From the NCBI RefSeq assembly GCF_010470665.1, contig NZ_VOPZ01000007.1, positions 295,106-359,105 on the forward strand: 64,000 nucleotides of DNA. The letters run 5' to 3'. The position numbers were made by a program, and so were the translations under genes. This DNA comes from Desulfovibrio sp. JC022. GTDB taxonomy: Bacteria; Desulfobacterota; Desulfovibrionia; Desulfovibrionales; Desulfovibrionaceae. This document shows, one piece after another, positions 1 to 9,725 of the stretch. How positions within the stretch are numbered: the stretch's first letter is position 1; every line of letters starts with the position of its first letter. The notes under the pieces were generated by a model. It was not told the DNA's origin. It made no database searches and saw nothing but the letters and a program-made list of their open reading frames with translations.

Positions 1-1
1 G

Positions 2-1204
2 CCCGCATTCCTGACCAAGACCTTCATGTTTCCCCGTATTCCCGATCCAGTGCTGATTCAAAAACTGGTCGGCGGAATCAACTTTTCCACCCTGCTGGCA
101 ATTCCTTTTTTCATCTTTGCCGCAGAACTCATGGCTTCTGGACAGATTGCCAAACGCTTAACCGACCTGATCAAACACTTCACCGGGCATCGTCTCGGCG
201 GCATCGGCCATACCACAATTTTCGGTTCCATGGCTTTCGGTTCCGTTTCCGGCTCTGCGCCGGCAACTGTGGCTGCCATGGGTAAACTAATGTACCCGGA
301 ACTGCGCAAAACCGGATTCAGCGAGAAATTCAGCCTCGGCCTGATCATTTCCAGTGCTGAAACCGCCCTGCTCATTCCGCCCTCCATCACCCTGATCATC
401 TACGGCTGGATGACCGGGACTTCAATCACCGGGCTGTTCATCGGCGGACTCGGTGTCGGTATGGCTCTCGGTCTTGCTTTTGCCGGGCTGGTCATCTTCG
501 AATCCCTGCGCAAAGGCGTAGGCCGTGGAGAAAAAAGCACCGTACCTTTTCTGAGTGTTTTCAGGTCCGCTGCATGGGCACTGGGACTTCCGGTTATCAT
601 TCTCGGCGGTATTTATTCCGGCCTGTTCACTCCCACAGAAGCAGCTGCTGTATCCGTTGTCTATGCTATCCTTATTGAAGCATTCGTATACAAGAACCTG
701 TCCTTTTCCCGACTGATCAGCATTACCGAACGGGCTGCAATATCCACCACAATCATTTTTATCCTGCTGGCCATGGGGAGTGTACTTTCCTACTTTGTCA
801 CTCTTGCTCAGGTTCCGGTACTGATCACAGATTTTCTCACTCAAATTGATGCCGGACCGATCACCTTCCTGATGATCGTCAACATCGCATTTTTTATTGC
901 CGGAATGTTCATCGATCCCAACTCAGCTCTGCTGATCCTGGTTCCGCCTCTTTATCCGGTGGCACTTTCAATGGGTGTTGACCCTATCCACTTTGGTCAA
1001 ATCGTCTGCCTGAACATCTGCATCGGCATGATCACCCCGCCCTTCGGGCTGGATATTTTCGTTGCCTCTTCCACTCTGGAAAAGCCGGTCATGTCCATTA
1101 TCAACGGAGTCTGGCCGTTTCTGTTCATTAATATTCTGGTCCTTATTCTGGTCACCTATGTTCCCGGTCTGGCAACCTTTCTGCCAAGCCTCATTGCCCC
1201 TTAA
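2..1204 (+). CDS. dctM: TRAP transporter large permease subunit (DctM family), 5' end cut by the window
   Basis: Large membrane subunit of a tripartite ATP-independent periplasmic (TRAP) importer, which takes up organic acids by sodium symport. The reading frame is open from base 2 through the first internal ATG at 26, so the true start lies upstream; about 400 residues are visible, roughly 25-40 fewer than usual for DctM. Family marks are the GSVSGSAPATVAAMG loop, the LIPPSITLIIYG segment, and GMITPPFGLDIF near the end, among about ten or more hydrophobic helices. The small permease and the binding protein should lie just outside the window. It is followed after 18 bases by an M20 ureido-acid amidohydrolase, which suggests, but does not prove, a nitrogenous ureido or amide substrate. 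Family assignment is firm; substrate is unknown. Confidence 0.9.
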   Translation, partial: PAFLTKTFMFPRIPDPVLIQKLVGGINFSTLLAIPFFIFAAELMASGQIAKRLTDLIKHFTGHRLGGIGHTTIFGSMAFGSVSGSAPATVAAMGKLMYPELRKTGFSEKFSLGLIISSAETALLIPPSITLIIYGWMTGTSITGLFIGGLGVGMALGLAFAGLVIFESLRKGVGRGEKSTVPFLSVFRSAAWALGLPVIILGGIYSGLFTPTEAAAVSVVYAILIEAFVYKNLSFSRLISITERAAISTTIIFILLAMGSVLSYFVTLAQVPVLITDFLTQIDAGPITFLMIVNIAFFIAGMFIDPNSALLILVPPLYPVALSMGVDPIHFGQIVCLNICIGMITPPFGLDIFVASSTLEKPVMSIINGVWPFLFINILVLILVTYVPGLATFLPSLIAP

Positions 1205-1222
1205 AAAAGGCAGGTTATCATT

Positions 1223-2551
1223 ATGAACGCAATGACCAACAATATGGGTGCAACTGGCAGCAACAGCCCGCATCCGGTTCCCCAGACCCCGGCCTCCCTT
1301 GAGCATCTGACTGCCGAGGCGGAAAAGCTATTTGCCGATCTGGAAGAACTATCCCGTGATGTGGCCGGGGTATCCCGCCCATCATACGGAGAAGCGGAAA
1401 CACGGGCTTTTGAACTGATCGAAAATTTCGCTCACGAGGAAGGCTTGACCACCTACCGTGACAATGCCGCAAACCTTGTCATCGAACTTGAAAAAACTCC
1501 TGCTGACGCCGACTACATCCTCATCGGTTCGCACCTTGATTCCGTCCCCCAAGGCGGAAATTATGATGGGGCCGCCGGAGTCATCGCCGGACTGCTTTGC
1601 CTTGTCGAGATGAAACGCAGCGGTAAAACTCCTGAAATTCCGGTAAAGGTCATCGCCCTGCGCGGTGAAGAAAGCGCGTGGTTCGGTGCCTGTTACCTCG
1701 GTTCCAAGGCTCTGCTCGGTAAACTGGAAGAATCCGAACAGGAACTTCTTCAGCGTGATGACAGCCGTCCGCTCAAAGAGCACATGACCGATTGCGGCGC
1801 GGATGTTGAGCGCATTGCCAAGGGTGAAATGCTCATTGATACTAAAAAGATCAAAGCCTTCTTTGAACTGCACATTGAGCAGGGTCCGGTCATGATTGCC
1901 CGCAATCTGCCCGTTGCCGCTGTAACCGGAATCCGGGGCAACATCCGCCACCGCAAGATCAAATGCATCGGTGAGGCGGGCCATTCAGGTGCTGTCCCCC
2001 GCTGGCTGCGCAAAGATGCGGTTTTCGCCACCTCGGAACTAATTACCCGGATTGACGACCACTGGACCACCATCCTGCAACATGGTGGCGATCTGGTGGC
2101 AACCTGTGGTATACTCTGTACCGATCCGCAGCATCATGCCATGTCGCGTATTCCCGGTGAGGTAACTTTCAGCTTCGAAGCCCGCAGCCAGTATGAACAT
2201 ACCCTTGCAGCCATAGAAGCCCTGCTCCACTCTGAGTGCGCCACCATCACCCATGAACGCAGGGTAAATTTTGAATTTGATAAACCGGTCAAGACTCCCC
2301 CGGCAGTTATTGATCAGGAAATTGTGGATCGCATAAACAATGCTTGCATTGCAGAAGGGTTACCTGTAGAAGCTATTCCAAGTGGAGCTGGGCACGATGC
2401 CTCGCTCTTCGCCAACGCGGGTGTTTCCACAGGCATGATTTTCGTGCGTAACCGCAACGGCTCCCACAACCCGGAAGAGGAAATGGACATGGAAGATTTC
2501 ATCCGGGGCCTTTCAGTACTGCATCGCACAATCACGGAGTTCAGCATATGA
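1223..2551 (+). CDS. M20 hydantoinase/carbamoylase-family amidase (N-carbamoyl amino acid or allantoate hydrolase type)
   Basis: Predicted cytoplasmic two-metal amidohydrolase of 442 residues, family length about 410-420, with a roughly 25-residue polar N-terminal extension. Members remove the carbamoyl group from N-carbamoyl amino acids, ureidopropionate or allantoate. Visible metal-site motifs are GSHLDSVP (His104), GGNYDGAAG (Asp115), GEES (Glu149/150), ELHIEQGP (His217) and GAGHDAS near residue 391. GEAGHSGA around 250 matches the dimerisation or substrate lid. It sits between a TRAP permease and pyrC and overlaps pyrC by ATGA, so translation is probably coupled. Context fits uptake and hydrolysis of a ureido compound, but substrate cannot be read from sequence. 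The ATG at 1223 has a modest AGG upstream. Confidence 0.88.
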   Translation: MNAMTNNMGATGSNSPHPVPQTPASLEHLTAEAEKLFADLEELSRDVAGVSRPSYGEAETRAFELIENFAHEEGLTTYRDNAANLVIELEKTPADADYILIGSHLDSVPQGGNYDGAAGVIAGLLCLVEMKRSGKTPEIPVKVIALRGEESAWFGACYLGSKALLGKLEESEQELLQRDDSRPLKEHMTDCGADVERIAKGEMLIDTKKIKAFFELHIEQGPVMIARNLPVAAVTGIRGNIRHRKIKCIGEAGHSGAVPRWLRKDAVFATSELITRIDDHWTTILQHGGDLVATCGILCTDPQHHAMSRIPGEVTFSFEARSQYEHTLAAIEALLHSECATITHERRVNFEFDKPVKTPPAVIDQEIVDRINNACIAEGLPVEAIPSGAGHDASLFANAGVSTGMIFVRNRNGSHNPEEEMDMEDFIRGLSVLHRTITEFSI

Positions 2552-3591
2552 ACAACGAAATAACAATCATAAGACCTGATGATTGGCATCTTCACCTGCG
2601 CGACGGTGATATGCTTGCGGCAGTGCTTCCTTCCAGTGCAAAAATTTACGGACGGGCCATTGTCATGCCCAATCTGGTGGTTCCCGTAACCACTGCCAGA
2701 CTTGCCGAAGAGTACCGCAAACGCATCATTGCAGTAAGACCCGAAGGTTCACACTTTGAACCTCTCATGACCTGCTACCTGACCGACTCCACCTCAGCGG
2801 ATGAAATTCACACCGCTTACGCAGTCAAGGCATTTCATGCGGTTAAACTTTTCCCCGCCGGAGCGACCACCAATTCCGATAACGGCGTAACCGACATTAA
2901 AAATGTCTACCCCGTACTTGAAGCCATGCAGGAAATCGGCATGCCACTTTCCGTTCACGGCGAAGTGACCGACCCGGAAGTGGACGTCTTTGACCGGGAA
3001 GCAGTCTTCATCGAACGTGTGCTTGATCCGGTTCGCAAAGATTTCCCCGAACTTAAAATTGTATTCGAACACCTGACCAGCAAGGCCGGGGTCGATTACG
3101 TTTTTGAGCAGGATGAAAACATGGCTGCCACCATCACTCCGCATCATCTGCTGTTGACTCGCAATGATCTATTCAAGGGCGGCATGAATCCCTACATGTA
3201 CTGCCTGCCGGTAGCCAAAACATTTGAAGACCGCGAGGCTGTGCGCAATGCAGCTGTTTCCGGTGATGAAAGATTTTTCCTCGGCACTGATTCTGCCCCT
3301 CATCCGGCCCGAGCCAAAGAAAAAGCCGGGGCTGCGGCGGGTATTTTCAATGCCCCCACATCAATAGGATATGTAACCCAGGTGTTTGATGAGCTTTCCG
3401 CTCTAGACAAACTCGAAGGTTTTACTTCCATATACGGTGCCAGATTTTACGGGTTTTCTCCCAATGGCAGCACTATTTCTTTAGCCAAACGAGAAGAACC
3501 CGTTGAAATAGACTGGCAGATTAAAGTCGGAGGCGATGTCGTAAAGATATTCAAACCCGACACCCCCCTTTATTGGGATTTGGTTGATTGA
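2548..3591 (+). CDS. pyrC: Dihydroorotase, class II (E. coli PyrC type)
   Basis: Catalyses reversible cyclisation of N-carbamoyl-L-aspartate to dihydroorotate in pyrimidine synthesis, in the cytoplasm. 347 residues, matching E. coli PyrC. All binuclear zinc ligands are visible: His14 and His16 in DWHLHLRDG, the carboxylated Lys100 in AVKLFPAGATT, His137 in SVHGEV, His175 in FEHLTSK, and catalytic Asp248 in GTDSAPH. The ATG at 2548 overlaps the upstream amidase stop (ATGA), with ACGGAG as ribosome site inside that gene. A strong intrinsic terminator follows, so amidase and pyrC share the end of one transcript. Confidence 0.97.
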   Translation: MNNEITIIRPDDWHLHLRDGDMLAAVLPSSAKIYGRAIVMPNLVVPVTTARLAEEYRKRIIAVRPEGSHFEPLMTCYLTDSTSADEIHTAYAVKAFHAVKLFPAGATTNSDNGVTDIKNVYPVLEAMQEIGMPLSVHGEVTDPEVDVFDREAVFIERVLDPVRKDFPELKIVFEHLTSKAGVDYVFEQDENMAATITPHHLLLTRNDLFKGGMNPYMYCLPVAKTFEDREAVRNAAVSGDERFFLGTDSAPHPARAKEKAGAAAGIFNAPTSIGYVTQVFDELSALDKLEGFTSIYGARFYGFSPNGSTISLAKREEPVEIDWQIKVGGDVVKIFKPDTPLYWDLVD

Positions 3592-3596
3592 CAGAG

Positions 3597-3630
3597 GCTG
3601 AACCGTTATATTTCGGTTCAGCTTTTTTTT
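3597..3630 (+). terminator. Rho-independent terminator after pyrC
   Basis: Perfect 9-bp stem GCTGAACCG (3597-3605) with CGGTTCAGC (3614-3622), followed by eight T residues. It separates pyrC from pyrE, so pyrE probably has its own promoter or depends on read-through. Confidence 0.9.
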
Positions 3631-3658
3631 CGCGATACAAATAACACAAGGAGAAAAA

Positions 3659-4354
3659 ATGGTTCCTACCAGCTTTCCCGACAAAGAGACAATCGCTGAA
3701 ATCACAGCGAAAATGCTCATCGAAGTAGAAGCAGTTCACTTCCGTGCAGATGAGCCTTTCAAATTCACCTCCGGCTGGGCCAGCCCGGTTTACATTGATT
3801 GCCGCAAGCTCATTTCCTTCCCCCGCGTACGCCAGACCCTGATGGATTTCGGTGCTTCCGTAATCCTGCGCGAAGTCGGTTTTGAATCCATCGATTGCGT
3901 TGCCGGTGGCGAAACCGCAGGTATCCCCTTTGCAGCATGGCTCTCCGATCGCCTCATGCTGCCCATGCAGTACGTACGCAAAAAACCCAAAGGATTCGGC
4001 CGTGACGCTCAGATCGAAGGCGATTTCGCTGAAGGTTCCAAAGTCCTGCTGGTTGAAGACCTGACCACCGACGGCCGCAGCAAGATTAACTTTGCTCAGG
4101 CTCTGCGCAAAGCCGGTGCTGAAGTAACCCACACCTTCGTACTCTTCCACTACGGCATCTTCCCCAAAGCAAAGGAAACCCTTGCTGATGCAGGCCTCGA
4201 AATGCTTTCTCTCGCAAACTGGTGGGATATCCTCAATGTTGCCAAGAAAGAAAAGTACTTCGATTCCAAATCTCTGGATGAAGTTGAAAAATTCCTGAAC
4301 AACCCCGTTGACTGGTCCGCCGCACACGGTGGTATTTCTACTTATCCTGAATAA
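3659..4354 (+). CDS. pyrE: Orotate phosphoribosyltransferase
   Basis: Transfers phosphoribose from PRPP to orotate, giving OMP, the step after dihydroorotate oxidation. 231 residues, slightly longer than the E. coli enzyme (213) and close to the longer bacterial variants. The PRPP-binding loop is [14 protein letters not shown] (about 129-142), and [16 protein letters not shown] (35-50) is the typical OPRT N-terminal motif. AAGGAG lies 6 bases before ATG 3659. It lies directly downstream of pyrC but behind a terminator. A convergent palindrome ends the gene. Confidence 0.95.
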   Translation: MVPTSFPDKETIAEITAKMLIEVEAVHFRADEPFKFTSGWASPVYIDCRKLISFPRVRQTLMDFGASVILREVGFESIDCVAGGETAGIPFAAWLSDRLMLPMQYVRKKPKGFGRDAQIEGDFAEGSKVLLVEDLTTDGRSKINFAQALRKAGAEVTHTFVLFHYGIFPKAKETLADAGLEMLSLANWWDILNVAKKEKYFDSKSLDEVEKFLNNPVDWSAAHGGISTYPE

Positions 4355-4363
4355 GCTATTTAA

Positions 4364-4396
4364 TGAAAATGGGGGATATGATATCCCCCATTTTCA
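4364..4396. terminator. Bidirectional hairpin between convergent pyrE and chemoreceptor gene
   Basis: Inverted repeat TGAAAATGGGGGA (4364-4376) and TCCCCCATTTTCA (4384-4396) with a 7-base AT loop. The stem is strong and T-rich on both 3' sides, but there is no long uninterrupted T run. It lies between two convergent genes. Confidence 0.75.
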
Positions 4397-4399
4397 TAT

Positions 4400-6559
4400 T
4401 TAAAACCGATCCATTCCATCCAACTCTTCAGCAGAAGCTAATGCTTTAGGCTCTGCAAAACTTTGGACGCTTGAATCACACTTGAAGTAGCCCATCATAC
4501 GGCGTAAACTTTCAGCCTGACCGGCCAGTTCCTGTGAAGTCGCTGAAACTTCTTCAGCAGCCGAAGCAGAAGACTGGGTTGCCACTTCTACTTGTGAAAC
4601 AGCTGATCCAATCTGCTTGATAGCTTCACCCTGCTCCGCACAGGTCGCATTAATTTCCCCTACCAGCTCAGAAGTCTTGCCGATTTCCGGGACCAGTTCA
4701 TTCAGCATCTTAACAGCCCTGTCAGCAACATTCAGGGTATTCGTCGAAAGCTCGCTGATTTCCCCGGCTGCCACCCCACTGCGTTCTGCCAGTTTCCGAA
4801 CCTCTGCGGCAACTACGGCAAATCCCTTGCCATGCTCCCCTGCTCTTGCAGCCTCAATAGCAGCATTAAGGGCCAGCAAATTGGTCTGCCGGGCAATGTC
4901 TTCAATGATAGTAATCTTCTCGGCAATATCCTTCATGGCACCGACAGCACCGGCAACCACCTCCCCGCTCTCACCCGCCTTGGAAGATGCATTATTCGCT
5001 ATACGAGCCGTCTCCTCTGAATTCCGTACATTCTTTTCAATAGAAGTTGTAACAGAATTAATGGATGCGGAGAGTTCTTCCACACTGGCTGCCTGCTCAG
5101 ATGTCCCCTGAGACATGGATTCAGAAGTTGAAGCCAGCTCTTCACTCCCTGATGCAATATTTGATACAGCCGAGTTTACTCCGCCAACAACATCACGCAA
5201 CCTGTATATCATATCACCCATGGCATTAAGCATAACCCCGGTTTCATCTTGATTTGTTGATTCAACATCATGATTAAGGTCTCCATCCGCCATTTTCTTA
5301 ACCGTATTTTCTGCCGTGCATAACGGACGGACAATAGAATTCGTCACTAGCAATGAAACGATAATACCAAGAAACAAAGCAGCCCCGCCAATACCCATAG
5401 CTGTTTTTGAAAACAGTCCGGCTTCTGCATTAAGAGTAACTGTACGCTGCCCCATACGTTCTTCTGCCAAATCATGTATTTTCACCAATTCTGGTTCGAT
5501 AGCATGAACAGCAGCCCGCATTTCACTATTCTGCTTGGCAATTTTCTGATTCTCATCCACAAGAGACCGGAATGAAGCACGGTAAATATCAATACATTTT
5601 TCAATTTCAGCCCTATTCCCCGCCGGAACCGCTGACTCTGAAAAAGCTGTACTTAACTTTTCGAGTCCCGCAAGAGTTTTCTTCACATATTTATCGCTTC
5701 CCCGAAGCAGATAATCCTTTTCAGCCCTACGCACAGCAAGAACCGAAGCTTCAACACGCGGAACAAATACCGACTTCAAAGCCTTCTCCATCTTCCCGGC
5801 AGAGGTCCTGGCTTTAAGGTACAATGAAGACTGAAGATCAGCAGGAACTCCCTGCATAATCCGTTTCATTGCCCGCCCGTAAACTTTGAGCTCCGCAAGC
5901 TGAATATTCTTAGCCTGTTCCATACACCCGCTTTCGCTGACATCCTTTTCATAAGCCTTCAGTTCAGCCAGAAACCTGTCACGGTATTTCGGACTTTTTG
6001 TTCTGATAAAATCCTTTTCATACCTGCGCATCTGCAACCAGTGCATATACAGATTATCCACCGCAAACGCCGGGACACGGTCCATAATCATATGGGCAGC
6101 TTTTCTGAATTCACCTTGCAAACCTTCTTTGGGTGACAAACCTTTGACTACATAGCTTTCCGTAATAGCCTTAAATGTATCTTGGTATTTTTGAGCATCG
6201 TTTATAATCGTTTCGGCAAGCTGCCTTATTACTGTCAGCCCTGACTTTAACCCTGTTTCAGAGATACTGCCCATAGCCGTAATAATTTCTGACACTTTCT
6301 TTTCAACACGAGGAGGATATTTCATATCTTTCCTGAGCATAAAATCCTTTTCAGCCCTACGGGCTTCCAACATGGCAATCTCTGCTTGCTGAACCTGCAT
6401 TGAGATATAAACCTCTTCACTGAGCACATGCGTATAGCCATCCCCTGTTTCGCTCAACGCAAACTGGTACATACCCAACGCAGAAGCACATAAACTGAGA
6501 ACAATGATGATATTACCTAAAAATTTGGTCTTAATTTTCAGATTGCCCAATAAATTCAT
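4400..6559 (-). CDS. Methyl-accepting chemotaxis protein with helical bimodular-like sensor
   Basis: Membrane chemoreceptor signalling to CheA/CheW, 719 residues. TM1 lies about 14-34, a long all-helical periplasmic sensor about 35-385, TM2 about 386-409, HAMP about 405-460, and the MCP signalling domain thereafter with the hairpin tip [20 protein letters not shown]. The sensor carries the same short motif three times: RRAEKDFML (68-76), RRYEKDFIR (178-186) and RRAEKDYLL (277-285). This motif is typical of helical bimodular (HBM) sensors, known in some receptors for Krebs-cycle acids; ligand here is unknown. No C-terminal CheR-tethering pentapeptide is seen. GGGAGG lies just before ATG 6559. 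Confidence 0.93.
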   Translation of the reverse strand: MNLLGNLKIKTKFLGNIIIVLSLCASALGMYQFALSETGDGYTHVLSEEVYISMQVQQAEIAMLEARRAEKDFMLRKDMKYPPRVEKKVSEIITAMGSISETGLKSGLTVIRQLAETIINDAQKYQDTFKAITESYVVKGLSPKEGLQGEFRKAAHMIMDRVPAFAVDNLYMHWLQMRRYEKDFIRTKSPKYRDRFLAELKAYEKDVSESGCMEQAKNIQLAELKVYGRAMKRIMQGVPADLQSSLYLKARTSAGKMEKALKSVFVPRVEASVLAVRRAEKDYLLRGSDKYVKKTLAGLEKLSTAFSESAVPAGNRAEIEKCIDIYRASFRSLVDENQKIAKQNSEMRAAVHAIEPELVKIHDLAEERMGQRTVTLNAEAGLFSKTAMGIGGAALFLGIIVSLLVTNSIVRPLCTAENTVKKMADGDLNHDVESTNQDETGVMLNAMGDMIYRLRDVVGGVNSAVSNIASGSEELASTSESMSQGTSEQAASVEELSASINSVTTSIEKNVRNSEETARIANNASSKAGESGEVVAGAVGAMKDIAEKITIIEDIARQTNLLALNAAIEAARAGEHGKGFAVVAAEVRKLAERSGVAAGEISELSTNTLNVADRAVKMLNELVPEIGKTSELVGEINATCAEQGEAIKQIGSAVSQVEVATQSSASAAEEVSATSQELAGQAESLRRMMGYFKCDSSVQSFAEPKALASAEELDGMDRF

Positions 6560-6681
6560 ACAACCTCCCGCTCCGCCAGAGAACTTCTCAGAAAATTACA
6601 AATCTTACGCAGACACCGCCATTAGTCGTCAAATCACATCGTAACAGAAATGTAACATACGAATATATATTTTTACTAATC

Positions 6682-6719
6682 AAAAAAAATACCCCCCGCA
6701 CTTTTGAGCACGAGGGGTA
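6682..6719 (-). terminator. Terminator of the penicillin-binding protein operon
   Basis: On the minus strand TACCCCTCG pairs with CGGGGGGTA with one mismatch, followed by T8. It lies downstream of the PBP gene end at 6744 and ends the purF-ykgJ-PBP transcript. Confidence 0.8.
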
Positions 6720-6743
6720 AAAACTTCAATTAAACTTGATAAT

Positions 6744-9155
6744 TTAGAACGTCTGCTTAAACAGATCCTCACTGGAACCGGCCCCACCGGAATCACCGTC
6801 CTCACCAGAACCGGATGCGGTTCTAGTAGGCTGAGTGCCCTCTTTGAACGGCAGGAAGTAGATTTCCTTGGAGTTCGGCCCGGCAAGCAAGCCGGAAGCT
6901 GCATCAATCTTGGCCATGACCACACCTTCGGGCTGTGGGAAATCCTCATAGGGATAATCCTTCTCCACCTTCTTGCGGTAAGCAACCCATAGCGGACTGG
7001 CCGCGCGGGAGCCTGTTTCCCATTTACCCATGGGAGTCAACTGGTCAAAACCGACAAATACCCCGGTAACAAGGTATGGAGAATATCCCATATACCATGC
7101 ATCCTGCTCGTTGTTGGTAGTTCCGGTCTTGCCCGCAACAGGACGACGAAGCACCTTAGCTCTCCAGCCGGTACCATGCTGCACAACCTCCTTCATCAGG
7201 TTACACATGATGTAAGCTGTCTGCGGGCTGATGGCATCAGTAATTTCCGGTTTTGAATCATAAAGAAGTTCGCCCCATGCACTATTCACCGAAAGTACCA
7301 GACGGGCTTTAACCCGTGATCCGCCCCGTGCAAAGGTTGAATAAGCTTCAACCATATTCAGCAGAGTTACAGACCCGGAACCAAGTGCCACAGAAAGATC
7401 TCTGGGGAAATTTGCTTCAAGGCCCATGTCTTTGGCACGCTGGATGATTTTATCGATGCTCATCTTACGGGCCAATCTGATGGTTACGAGGTTTCTGGAC
7501 TTTACCAGAGCCGTGCGCAGCAAGGTCGGACCGTAGAAAACACCCTCAAAGTTCTGAGGTTTCCAAAGCTTGCCAGCTTCCATATCAGTATAAACAAACG
7601 GAGCGTCCATCATGATAGAAGCCGGGGTAAACCCGTTGTCCATGGCTGTAGAATATACAATGGGCTTAAAAGCTGAACCGGGCTGGCGTTTAGCCTGAGT
7701 TGCGCGGTTGAACTGGCTGCCCTGGGTTCCGCTGAAGGTATATCCACCGACCATAGCCAAAACATCACCTGTCTTGGGATCCATGGAAACAAGCGCGCCC
7801 TGTACAACAGGTTTCTGCATGAGTGAAACCTGCCAGCTGACATCACCAAGAGTATCGGTATCAGGATCTACCTGATTAAAATTAACTTCGCTGCCGTCCT
7901 TAAAAAAGGCCTTATCGAGTCTTGCCCAGACCACATCACCCTTCTTGAGGATCTTGGTGGCATCTTTCTTGGGACGGACATCTTCAGGTGCTTTTTTCAC
8001 ATCCGGGGTACGGCACCATTTCATGCTCGTAACCGGCATGGAGGCCGCATATTTTCCAAACTTAACCGCAGCTTCCTTCTTGGAAACCTTGGTAACAAGC
8101 ACCTTGACCCATTTTCCGGGGCGAAGGTCCGGTTCAGGAATAATTTCAGAAGCAAGGAATCCCGCATATTCCGCAGGCTTCAGCTCCAGCAGCGGCCCTC
8201 TCCAGCCACGACGTCTGGTGGATGCTTCAAGTCCTTTTTTAACAGCCTGATCCGCAGCATCCTGATGCTTGATATCACAGGAAGCGTATACGTTGAGACC
8301 GCCTTTATAGACGGTTTCCTCACCATATTTATCGATCAGCCAACGGCGCACTTCCTCAAGAAAATAAGGGCCGTGTTTCCATGAAGGATCTTCCATGCTC
8401 TTGTATACAAGAGGCTGTTCCACGGCTTTGTTGTACTCGTCACGGGAAATCCAGTTATGCTCATACATCTGGCCGAGTACATAAAGCTGACGCGCTTTCG
8501 CTCTTTCCGGGTGGCGTAGCGGATCATAACGGCTGGGTGCCTGCGGCAGTCCGGCAAGGAGTGCACATTCGGCAATGGAAAGTTCATTAACATGCTTGCC
8601 AAAATAGGTACGCGCAGCAGCTTCGACACCGTAGGCACCTGCGCCAAGATAAATCTGGTTCAGGTAAATGGTCAGGATTTCATCTTTTTCAAGATAATGC
8701 TCCAGACGGAAAGCAAGAATAGCTTCCTTAAGCTTACGCTTATAGCTTTTTTCCGGAGTCAGCAGCAGACGTTTGATGATCTGCTGGGTAATGGTACTAC
8801 CACCCTGAGTTTTGGCACCGCTTTTCATGTTGGCAACAAATGCACGGGAGATGGCGGTAAAATCAACACCGTCATGCTGATAAAAGGAAGCATCTTCAGC
8901 CGCCAGAAAAGCCTTGGGCAGCAGCGGGGTCATCTCGTCCATGCGGACCAGAAAACGCTTTTCCTTGTAGAAATATCCGAGAACCTTGTGGTTGCGGGAA
9001 TAAACAGTAGTAACAAGCGGCGGATTATAGTCGGTAATATTTTTGAATCCGGGCAGATCGCTGGATGCCCAAAAATAAAGACCGGCCATGGACCCGACGC
9101 CGAGGATTCCCATCACCAATGTAACTATCAGTAATATTTTATATACTTTTTTCAT
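6744..9155 (-). CDS. mrcA: Class A penicillin-binding protein, PBP1A-type transglycosylase/transpeptidase
   Basis: Bifunctional peptidoglycan synthase anchored in the inner membrane, 803 residues. A single N-terminal helix lies about 7-30. The GT51 glycosyltransferase domain has the catalytic Glu87 in EDASFYQHDG and the GGSTITQQ motif (118-125). An OB-like insert lies about 310-440. The transpeptidase has SXXK as Ser494-Lys497 (GSAFK), SRN at 553-555 and KTGTT at 676-680. The C-terminal tail is Gly/Ser/Asp-rich and probably disordered. Transcribed after a YkgJ-type gene with 12 bases between; ribosome site weak. Confidence 0.95.
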   Translation of the reverse strand: MKKVYKILLIVTLVMGILGVGSMAGLYFWASSDLPGFKNITDYNPPLVTTVYSRNHKVLGYFYKEKRFLVRMDEMTPLLPKAFLAAEDASFYQHDGVDFTAISRAFVANMKSGAKTQGGSTITQQIIKRLLLTPEKSYKRKLKEAILAFRLEHYLEKDEILTIYLNQIYLGAGAYGVEAAARTYFGKHVNELSIAECALLAGLPQAPSRYDPLRHPERAKARQLYVLGQMYEHNWISRDEYNKAVEQPLVYKSMEDPSWKHGPYFLEEVRRWLIDKYGEETVYKGGLNVYASCDIKHQDAADQAVKKGLEASTRRRGWRGPLLELKPAEYAGFLASEIIPEPDLRPGKWVKVLVTKVSKKEAAVKFGKYAASMPVTSMKWCRTPDVKKAPEDVRPKKDATKILKKGDVVWARLDKAFFKDGSEVNFNQVDPDTDTLGDVSWQVSLMQKPVVQGALVSMDPKTGDVLAMVGGYTFSGTQGSQFNRATQAKRQPGSAFKPIVYSTAMDNGFTPASIMMDAPFVYTDMEAGKLWKPQNFEGVFYGPTLLRTALVKSRNLVTIRLARKMSIDKIIQRAKDMGLEANFPRDLSVALGSGSVTLLNMVEAYSTFARGGSRVKARLVLSVNSAWGELLYDSKPEITDAISPQTAYIMCNLMKEVVQHGTGWRAKVLRRPVAGKTGTTNNEQDAWYMGYSPYLVTGVFVGFDQLTPMGKWETGSRAASPLWVAYRKKVEKDYPYEDFPQPEGVVMAKIDAASGLLAGPNSKEIYFLPFKEGTQPTRTASGSGEDGDSGGAGSSEDLFKQTF

Positions 9156-9167
9156 CTATGATTCTCA

Positions 9168-9698
9168 TCAATCATCTGCATGGGGAACAAATCCCCAAGC
9201 GATTCTCAGCCTACTATGCATTTCGCGCACTTCGGCCTGCGTAACTCCAAGAGCTTTGAACAACTTTCCCGGAGTCTTGTTTTCATGCTGTGCAAGACAG
9301 TTTTCAACCTCAAGAAGCGTAATCCTGCCATTCTCATCTGTCCAAAAAGGAAAAAGCCGGCAATAGAGCGGCCGGGCTTCCTTGGGAAGCACACACCCTT
9401 CATTACCAAGAAACAAACATTTTCCGCCGGAATCAACTTCCAGCCGATAATGGGTTCCGCCGGGAGGAAAAAGTTTTTTTACAGTCCTACGTTGTCCCGG
9501 AAACAGTCTGAGCATGTTCTCAATAAAAACCGAAGTATTCAGCTGAAGAGCAAAACCACCGGAATCGGGAACGCATTCCATAATGCGCTCCCGTTCATAT
9601 TCAGAAACAGGAAAACAGACTTCCTCAGTACCCGGAGTAAGTTCACAACATGTCGGCCCCTTGGCACCGCATCTGGCACAAACAAAAGGATCGTTCAT
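9168..9698 (-). CDS. YkgJ-family Cys-cluster protein (putative zinc or iron chelating)
   Basis: 176 residues with the family's Cys pattern: CARCGAKGPTCC near the N-terminus and KCLFLGNEGCVL with YCRLFPFW further on. Such proteins are thought to bind a metal or Fe-S cluster through these Cys residues; no reaction is established. A TTG codon at 9707 extends the frame by three residues, but GGGAG (9711-9715) is only 3 bases from it, so ATG 9698 is preferred. It lies between purF (28 bases upstream) and the PBP gene (12 bases downstream), probably in one transcript. A second, only distantly similar YkgJ protein is at 56195. Confidence 0.82.
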   Translation of the reverse strand: MNDPFVCARCGAKGPTCCELTPGTEEVCFPVSEYERERIMECVPDSGGFALQLNTSVFIENMLRLFPGQRRTVKKLFPPGGTHYRLEVDSGGKCLFLGNEGCVLPKEARPLYCRLFPFWTDENGRITLLEVENCLAQHENKTPGKLFKALGVTQAEVREMHSRLRIAWGFVPHADD

Positions 9699-9725
9699 GA
9701 TAATCAAAAACTCCCGGTTCTTTTA

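Noticed and set aside
9699-9707. TTG start of the YkgJ protein
   Set aside because: Only 3 bases from the GGGAG ribosome site; ATG 9698 is better placed.
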